64,000 nt of DNA from Uloborus plumipes (taxonomy: Eukaryota > Arthropoda > Arachnida > Araneae > Uloboridae), in contig JAXGGA010000085.1 in the NCBI GenBank assembly GCA_038373865.1, positions 124,001 through 188,000 of the forward strand, given 5' to 3'. Positions 54,501-63,500 of the stretch are shown piece after piece. Both the position numbers and the translations under genes were made by a program. The stretch's first letter is position 1. Every line of letters starts with the position of its first letter. The notes beneath the pieces were generated by a model. That model was not told where the DNA came from, did not search any database, and worked only from the letters and a program-made list of their open reading frames with translations.

Positions 54501-57500
54501 CTTCTTTAACCCCTTTGCGTACAAACTTGTCGCCTGAGAGTTGAATCAGTTGACAAGCGTTTTTGAGTCTCTCTTCGGTTTCAAAACGTTGTCTACCTAG
54601 CCGCTGTTTAAAATGTCTTCTTCTTCTACTTATCTCCCAGCTGGTCTGACGTAGTCAGACCAGCTCAAATAAACCGTTGACCCTGAGGAAGTCCGCAACC
54701 AGCAGAGGAGACGAGTAAATATCTTCTCTGGAAAGTCCGAGACAGTCCAAAATGTGTTTGGGGAAAGTTCGGTGATGGTGGCATTTGGTACACTGGGGAA
54801 AGGTTTTCTCTTCATCTTTGTATTTTAAGGTTCTGATATGGCCACTGGCCAGATGTGTTAGGCAGGTGTAGTATGTTCTGTCTCCTGAAAAGGCGAGAAA
54901 GAAGCCTGGATTGATTGAAGAGTACCAGTTGCTGTATGGGGGCACCAACCATTCCTTCATAATTTCGGCTTTCTTTATAGAACAGATTTCCTGATACGTG
55001 AGTTTAGTTGAGGTGGGAGTCTGTTGTTTGCAGCCCTCCTTAGCAAGTCTATCTGCCAATTCATTGCCTTGAATATCCACATGTGATGGAATCCAGTGCA
55101 GATGTATTTCGTGGTGTTGTGAGATGGATTTTAGCTTGTTATAGATGGAGGTACCTGTGTGGTCACCAATATGTAGTCGATCCTTAAGGTGTTGCAGAGC
55201 ACTACGGCTATCTGTTAAAATCCAAACATCTCCAAAGTTGTTCTCCTCAGAAATTGCCTCAAGCCCAGCTTCAATTGCAAGAAGTTCACTTCTGAATACT
55301 GAGCAAAAGTTAGGGTTGTGTTGGTAGAAAGATAATTTACGTTCTGGTATTTCAATGTAAATTCCGCTCCCTGCTGAAATGTCAATTTTACTGCCATCTG
55401 TGTAGATCTTAATGTCTGTTTTAGAAATATTGTTAATAATTTCTAAAGTCAGTTGTTTGAGGTGGTCAGGAATGAAGTCGTTTTTAGTAATTGGATCTGT
55501 GAAGTTGAGGTAAAAGTGAACTCTAGTGAGCTCTTCTGATGGGCTTAAGCTGAAATGGAGGGAATGAGGCTTTACTTCTTGGTGCAATAGTTGTAATGAT
55601 GATACTTGGCTGAAAGGGCTGTTTTTCTTCAGTCTTTGATTGCTTTTCCATGTGTTTAGGTATCTTGAAGTGTTGTTTTGGTTGCCATAGCTGGAAAGCT
55701 TATTGTAATATTTCGTGAGGCTAACTTTTCTTCTGAGTTGCAGCGGTTGAAGATCTGCCTCAAAGAGTACAATATTTGTTGGGCAGCTGCGTGTAAGTCC
55801 AGTAACAATACGGGCTGCGCTTAGCTGAACTTGTTCTAACTTTTTCAAATTAGTGTCAGATGCACAACAGTAGATGGGAAAGCCGAATTCCAGTACAGGC
55901 CTAATAAGGGCATTATAAGTTGCTCTGAGAGTAGCTGCTTCAGCACCCCAGTCTCTTCCAGCGATGTATTTCATGATGGTAAGCTTCTTCCTAGCCTTCA
56001 GGGTGATGTATTCGATGTGCTTGTTGCTGGTGAATTCAGGATCTAATATGAATCCTAAGTATTTAGGATGTTTTTCGTAAGTTAAGTATTGACCCTCATA
56101 TAGAATACTTGGTTGGTAGCTGTATAGGTGTTTATCAGTAGTAAAGAAGGTTGCTATTGATTTGGAAGGATTGAAGCAAAGCTTATGATCAGTTGCAAAG
56201 CTGGACAGGGAATCCAACGTGTTATTGACTTTAGACTCTAGTTCGTGAATTACAGTGCCCGAGCTCCAAATTGAGATGTCATCGGCAAACATGCCTATAT
56301 TAGTTCCAGGGGAGATTATTTTTTCGGCACCAGTCATAAATAAATTAAATAGAGTTGGGCTCAGAACAGTACCTTGAGGCACTCCTTGACTTAGTATATA
56401 GATATTTGAAAGTGATTTATTGACTTTTACTCTAATCTGCCTGTGGTGAAGATAATCAGATATCCATGCTAAGGTATTACCTCGAAGATTGAACAAGTCG
56501 TGAAGTTTAATAATAAGCTTGTACTTATTATTAAACTTCACGACTAATACGTACTTACCATACGACTTACCATACCCTGTCAAAGGCCTTTGTAAGGTCT
56601 AACAATGCAGCAACTGTATGATGAGTAGGTTTAGAATTCTGGGAGTCTCTGATGGTTTGCGCGAAGTATAGGACTAAGTCAACTGTACTGTGTCCTTTTC
56701 TAAAGCCATACTGTTCAGCAGGGAGAAGACTGTTCTTATCTAGGAAGTATTGGAGTCTTATCAAAATCATCTTCTCCATTAGTTTACTAGCTGTACAGGT
56801 GAGAGCAATGGGGCGAAAGTCTTCGGGGGAAGAGGATGTCCTGTTTGGCTTCTTGAATGGGATAATAGTAGCCCTTTTCCATTCACGAGGCAATCGCCCG
56901 TTTTTCCATGAGAGATTAATAATGTCTAGAAGCCGCTGTTTTCCACCCATTCCTAGATTTTCAAGCATTTGTCCATGCGAACCGTCTGGACCTGGAGTTT
57001 TCTTCATATCTAGTAGGGCCATTGCAAAGAGTAAGTCTTGCATCGTGAAGGGTTTTTGTAGTAGAGGATCTCCGTGATCAGAAGTGCGACAGCCATGGAT
57101 TATATTTTTAGCTTTTTTAAGAGAATGCTTGTCGTCTGAGGTAAAGGCGATGCTACTGATTTTTTGATAGTGTTTCGCAATGCCATTGGTGGCTGATTTG
57201 TCATCTTTGTAAATTTTTCCATTAGCGTCTCTCACATTATTACAGACCTCATATTGAGGTTGATCTTTACTGATACCTTTAACAATTTTCCAGAGTTTGG
57301 AGTTTGAGGTTTTGACGTCCAATTTAGTGCATAGATCCATCCATTTAGCTCTCTTGAGTCGTGAATAGGCTGTTTTTATTTCAGCATTAATTTTATTTAA
57401 TTTTTCGCGCGTGATATTATCTGCATTTCTGGTAAGACGTTTTCTTTCTTCAAGAAGAGGTGTAAGGAAATCTGATTGGTGCACTAAGTTGGGAATAAAA

Positions 57501-60500
57501 TGCTTGACATTACCTCTCGGAATGCTTGTTTTGGCATGTTTTATTAAAACTTCTTTGAATGTTTGCCAGGAGTCTTCGACGTTATTGGCTATCGGGTTAG
57601 TGGTCATGTCTGCGTCAACTGAGTCTCTGAAAACCATCCAGTCAGCTTTTTTAAAATTCCAGTAGTTCTCTTTTGAGTGGAAGACTTTTTGCTTCATCTT
57701 AAGCTCTATTAAAATTGGTAAGTGATCGCTTCCGATGTTATTTAAAACAGACAAGGAGCATTGTGGGTATAACTGGGAACTTGTTATGGCTATGTCTAAC
57801 GCTTCAGCGGTGTGATAACTGAAAGAGGCATGGGTGTGTGTTCCATCATTAAGAGTCATGAATTCCTTGTCATCCATCATCTGCAGTAATTCCGCGCCTC
57901 TTTCATTACTGTTGGAGCATCCCCAGAAGGTGTGCTTTGCATTAAGATCACCAATGATTAGAGTGTTTTTGTCCATGAGATTGGCGAATGTTTCAGGTAG
58001 ATGTAAATGATTAGGAGGGTGATAGACGTTAAAAATATTTAAGGGTTTTCCCTTCCAAAAGATTTCGATGCCTTGTATCTCAAGCCCTTGAGGCTGATCA
58101 ATGGCAACCTCGATGCTTTGATATTTAATGTCTTTAATAAGGAATGCCAATCCACCTCCTCCTCCTGTAGTTCTGTCTTTTCTGAGGATGTTGTAACCTT
58201 TGTATTTCAATCTTGTAGTGCTTTTGAGTTTAGTTTCTTGTATGGCGATGATTTGGACACCATTTTTGTTTGCAATTTCAAGAAGTTGTTCTAATTTAAC
58301 TCTGGTAGCCTGTGTGGTCAAACCATTGATATTACATTGCAATAATTTTAGTTTTTTCAGTTTGAATGAAGACTGTAATTCACTTTTCGGACGGAATCCT
58401 CTGTCTAAATCCCGAACGCGTCCCTGATTAGTCTGCGCGACGGAGGATGCAGCTTCTAACTCTTGAGTCATACAGTTCATAGGAGGAAAAAATGCAGCTT
58501 CTTTTGAGTGGAGCACCAATGGTAGAAGTCTGACTTGGCTCCTTCACCTGCAGACTTAGCTGAGCATAATGGAGTGGCCTTCTTGCCTTGGGTGACTCTA
58601 CCAGGAGAAAATCTCCAGACGTACTTCATCCACTCCGCCCAGGGCCACCCCCTCACCGCGATGAGGTTGTCTGCTAGGACTTGAGGGGGGTTTAAAATGT
58701 AAGAGGAAGTAGTCGCCAGGTGCAAGATCGGGACTGTACGGTGGGTGGTCAAAAAGTTCTCTACTAAAATCTTAAATTTTCTTCCTGGTTTTGGCAGCAG
58801 TGTGAGGATGCCCGTTATCGGGGAGGAAGATTATGCCTGATGACAATTCTCCACAGCGTTTGTTTTGGATTGCACGCCTTAACTTGTCGACGAATCACAG
58901 AATGCAATTCACAGTTGGCGGGATCAACGATTTCCGTGGCCATTGTTCTTTGGTTTCACGGATAACAATACGACTTCAGAAATGAAATAAATGACGCTTT
59001 AGCTTCACAATGAGTCAGTTATCGGCCCAGCAGTAGTAAAACTGCATCAAAGCCATTATTTAAATACAAGCAAACAGCCCTTACTTTTTGAACGCGCCTC
59101 GTAAAATTGCCGCTAGCCTTAGAATTGTCACGAAAAAAAGTTCAGATCACAATTTTTTTATTTTGAAATTTTTTCTTACTCTTTTTTAAATGCTTCAAAA
59201 ACATTCTTTTTTTTGGAAAAAAATGCTTGAAAATAAAGGTGCGTTTGTGCAACCTATGAAATTCATGCATATTTGTTGACTAATTAATACTTTCGAGGTC
59301 CTTAATTTTTTTGAAAAAAGTTCTTAGAAAGTCCTTATTTTTTGTTTTGAAAAAGAAGTGGGAACCCTGCCTTTTGAGCATTAAAATCTTTTATGGCCCT
59401 GTTGTATTGCATATTTATACGCTAGTGATCAAAATTATAAGAACAAAGCGAAAATCGCCAAATCTTGGCTTCCGTTGTCCGGAACATTATGCAAATTTTA
59501 TGACTGGAAACTAATCGTAAATGAAGAACATTTTAATCAGTTTTTATGTAAATCTATGAAAAATTCATATTCATAAAATGCATTTTGAATTTAGACAGCC
59601 ATGTGAATTGGACAAAATTATAAGTACGACTATATTTTTGTGTTCTAAAAAGTAAAATTTGCATATTTTTTGCTGTGCACATGGCACCACTTAACGATTT
59701 AAATGCTTAGTACGCGATTGGTATAGTCGCTTTCTATTTCTGCTGTCATGCCGCTAGGCACTCAACTTTCGGAGTTTGAGAAAGGAAAAGTGGTTGCTTT
59801 TAAAACTTCTGGACTAACTGCACGTCAAATTGCAACGAAGCTGAATAGATCAAAGACCGTTATTTATAATTTCCTTAAAAATTCCGGCAACTATGGACAG
59901 CAAAGGCGAACAGTTAGGCCAGCTTTTAAATCTGATCGTGTAAAAAGAATGATAATGAGGCAAGCTTGCACCAAAAAAACAGACATTGACAGAAATTAAA
60001 CGGGAATTAAACTTACCATGCAGTAGTCAAACTATTCGACGTGTTTTACGAAACGAAAAAAAGATTCATTATGGAAAACTAAAGTCACGACCACCTCATA
60101 CAAAAGTTCATAAGAGACTGAGAGTAGATTTTGTCAACAATACATAACTATGGGAAAAAAGTGGGATGATGTTATCTTTTCCGACGAGAAAAGTTTTAAT
60201 TTGGGTGGACCAGATGGCTTTCACTACTTCTGGGGTGATCTCCGTAAAGAAAAAGAATTTTTTTCAAAGCGTGCATTTGGAGGTGGTTTTCGTGATGGTA
60301 TGGGGAGGTTTTGCAAACGATGAAACTACTTGGAAAACAGAATGAATTCTGAAAGTTTTATTGATATACTGGGAGATAATCTTCTACTAAATGGACCGCT
60401 AATTACGAGCAGAGACTATATTTTGTAGCAGGATAATGCTTCGGTGTACGTTTCCCAAACTTCAAAATCGGGGTTTGAATCAAACTTTGTAAAACTACTT

Positions 60501-63500
60501 GACTGGCCGGCCAAAACCCCCAATTTTAATCCAATGAAAAATCTGTGAGGCATTCTAGCTCATGAAGTTTACAGAAACGGTACTCAATTCCAAAATAAAC
60601 AAGAGCTAATGACCTCCATTGAAAAGGTATGGAAAAAATTTCCAAAAATATTCTGAAGGAACTGTCAAACTTTATGACAGCAAGATTGAGAAAAGTGGTC
60701 GAAAAGAAGAAGGGGATTTTAAACTATGAGTAGGTTGGGGGCCAAAAAATTCATTGTCCGTATAATTTGGTCCAATTTTTTAAATGACTTTTTTTTATTA
60801 ATTATAAAAAAAAACTATTCATGCTTTTTATTTTCAAATATTATATGATCCACAATGTTTTCAGCCTAAAAGAGCATTGTATGTATAATTTTCATTTGAT
60901 TTAGTTCAGAAATAAATTTTCTCTGCACAATTTTCAGTTGTCCGTTTAATTTTGACCACCAGTGTATATAGTATTTGTTAGGGATGCACCGATTAATCGG
61001 CAGTACCGATTAATCGGCCATAATCGGCCACTTTGCCGATTATTAATAATCGGCAAAATCGGACCGATTAATCGGCCAAAAAATATTTTTCAAATATTAT
61101 TCTTTAAAGTATCCCTTCACTAAGAAACTATGATGAATAATAATGAAAAAATAATCCTCACAGTTGATTTAAAGTTTTCTTTTAATTAATTCACCTATTT
61201 TGAATAAATATATATAGACAATGTTGTAAAATTTTTCTTGTGGCGATAGTTTTCTCTTTAGTACAGTGCCCCTCCCCCGCCCTATATTCCCTCTAATTTT
61301 CAAAGAATAAAAGTATTGAATTAAATTGTACTAATTATTAAAAAATATGAATTAAAAGTACTCCTAAATTGGAGTGCTCACCAGACTCCCGCCTCCCTCC
61401 TTTTTTTGGATTTTTATCTCCAACTAACATATCTAACAATGTGTTAATAATATTATTGACAATGATATGAAAATTGGTTCCAAGAAATTTGATAAAATAT
61501 TGAAATTATTTTGGGAAAACTAGGAAAATGGAAAAAAAAATCTTTCAGAAATAAATTACTTACTATTTCTAAACTTGGAATTGTATAAGAGAGAAAAAAC
61601 AGTGATGGTAAAATTGGTAATAGAAAAACAATCATCCTTATCATTAATCGGCTCAGCCGATTAATCGGCCGATTATCAAACGCCGATTAATCGGTAATCG
61701 GTAATCGGCAAATTTGCTTATCGGTGCATCCCTAGTATTTGTACTACAGATTTTTATATTTCTATATGTTTCTAGTTCAAGAAATTCTTTAGAGGTTGTT
61801 TATTTGCCATGTACTATAAATCTTTATCTTGTAAATATCAAAGCAGATGAAATGTGGTACATCAAATTATCACTCTTCGTACTGAACGAATTATTGAACA
61901 CAGAAGTTTAAGCACTTTTTTGGGTACTACATTATGCGATTTACAAAATATTTATCAATGGAATGAGAAATTGCTTTTAATTGCTGAAACAATTTTTTAA
62001 ACTTGCATTATACCCAGAAAGAAGCAAGCTTATTTCTCTTTCATATGCTCTTTATTATTTCTGATCTCTCTCAATTTTTTAACATTTACTCTCTCTGTCT
62101 CGTATCCAGTTTCGGCAGTAATTAAACTACACCATTTTAATGATTGCAACAATAATCTCAAGCAGAGTTTATCTCTTTTAAATAAAAAGGAAGGTATAAG
62201 TTGCCTTGAAAATTAAGCCAAGTTTATTCTCTTAAAATCATAAGAGTTATATTTTAGCAATTTTAAATTATTACGAATGTTCAAATAGCAAACAGTTTGA
62301 ATTAAGTAAATACATAGTTTCACAAATACGCGTACAAGCTTAGGAGAAATAAAATGTACGTTTGTATTGCGAAATTTACTTATGTAAAGTTTCAAAGCTG
62401 AGCATGTAATGTATATGTAAAAGCAATGAAAGTGGCTATTAAAAGATTATACAAAAGCTTTAGATTTTAAGAAGGCTATATTGGTATTGAAAATTGTTTA
62501 TTTCATAAGAAACAAAAATTTTCACTTTTCAACTATGCGAGGAAAAAAAAAGTATCAATAAGAAAAATTAAGAATTAACTGAAAGTTCTCAGCCATATAT
62601 CGATTTGCAGCAGTAGAAACAAAATTATTTGCAACTCATTTTTTTCTGTGGAAAAGTATGCACTTATAATTCCAAAGCTCAGTAATTAAATCAAATTGTT
62701 AAATCAAGCCCTGGAATTTGTCTGAATGGGGATCCAGCTTTTGGTTTTGGAGGGTGTCAATATTGAAAAGGAGGATTTGAAGTGCAGTTTTTGGGCTCAG
62801 ATAGGGAGGCTAGGGCAATTTTTTTCAAATGTAAGTACCGAAATTGCACCTTTAGACAATATTTAGTCGCTTTATTGTCTCCTCCTGTGTATCTATCTAC
62901 TCCTAACTCTTCTTCAATGCAGTATATACAAAGTTTTTTTTTTTTTTTGCCCATCAAAGGCAAAACTAAAATGTATTCAAGAATTTTTGCTATGTTTTTA
63001 AAATTTTGAACTAATCACTTTATTATAAGTGTTATTAATTTATACAGAGGGTGTTCTGGTTTAATTTGCAAGACCTTTATTTTTGCTACTATTTGTCTTA
63101 GATGTATACTTCCAGTTGCAAAAAAGCTCAAAATCAAGTGCAGATTTAAGATGTTGAAAGTTTGAAGTGAGAAAAAAAGTCATAAAATACGAAATGTGAC
63201 TTTCTTTGCAGATCCTATGTCCCCTAATTTTTGGTCAGGGAAATCAAAAGCATAAAAAAAACACAAAAAGTTTGACATTTGTACGACCAATATTCACAGA
63301 GATACGTAATGCAGCATTTTGTGACTTTCACCACTTGACCCTCACTGTCAATAAGAACTTTTAGGGGGAATATAGCCACTAACAGTAGTGTAGAGGCTTT
63401 AGCAGAATAACTGTTTGTCATTCAAGTGCAATATATTTTGATTTAATTTTTGGCACAGTCTTTTAGAACTCTGAACTCTAATATCTCTTTAAGTTTTAAT

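Larger units (their letters stand above)
54617..58689 (-). mobile_element. Non-LTR retrotransposon (I-group-like, with RNase H), 4.07 kb
   Basis: It lies inside the mariner transposase, flanked by an exact 11-bp duplication GTTTAAAATGT (54606-54616, 58690-58700). On the minus strand the 3' end is a short (GAA)n tail directly after a 12-bp stem-loop. The 5' leader is ~210 bp. One coding region (endonuclease, reverse transcriptase, RNase H) fills the element; no separate gag-like ORF is seen, so it may be a one-ORF lineage or 5'-truncated. The presence of RNase H argues against Jockey, L1 and RTE and for an I/R1/LOA-type group. Confidence 0.93.
54444..58943 (-). pseudogene. Mariner transposase remnant (two blocks)
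   Basis: From the ATG at 58943 it reads [18 protein letters not shown], the start of a mariner DNA-binding domain. The sequence then jumps to a C-terminal catalytic region, with [14 protein letters not shown] and [19 protein letters not shown], the conserved mariner S-P-D-L-A-P-x-D-Y-x-L block. After the non-LTR insertion (54617-58689) it resumes with [20 protein letters not shown] and ends in a DYVEN-type C terminus with stop at 54444-54446. The middle of the protein, including the first catalytic Asp, is deleted, and there are frame breaks. A working mariner transposase cuts and pastes at TA; this one cannot. Confidence 0.88.
54347..59101 (-). mobile_element. Mariner element, internally deleted and split by a retrotransposon
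   Basis: Inverted ends CGAGGCGCGTTCAAAAAGTA (54347) and TACTTTTTGAACGCGCCTCG (to 59101) are flanked by TA (54345-54346, 59102-59103). Without the non-LTR insertion the element is about 670 bp, half of a normal ~1.3-kb mariner. The transposase remnants are on the minus strand. Confidence 0.93.
51624..59369. mobile_element. DNA transposon (hAT-like ends) holding a nested stack
   Basis: Ends are inverted: CAGGGTTCCCACGG (51624) and GTGGGAACCCTG (to 59369). Subterminal sequences match too (gtccttaaaagtccttagaa; agttcttagaaagtccttat). The flanks share CCTTT, a 5-bp duplication; an 8-bp one is not exact, so hAT membership is inferred from the ends only. About 3 kb is left after removing the mariner/non-LTR insertion. 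No transposase seen. Confidence 0.7.

Noticed and set aside
56652..58427. Plus-strand frames of 73-141 codons
   Set aside because: They are antisense shadows of the well-supported endonuclease/RT coding on the minus strand.
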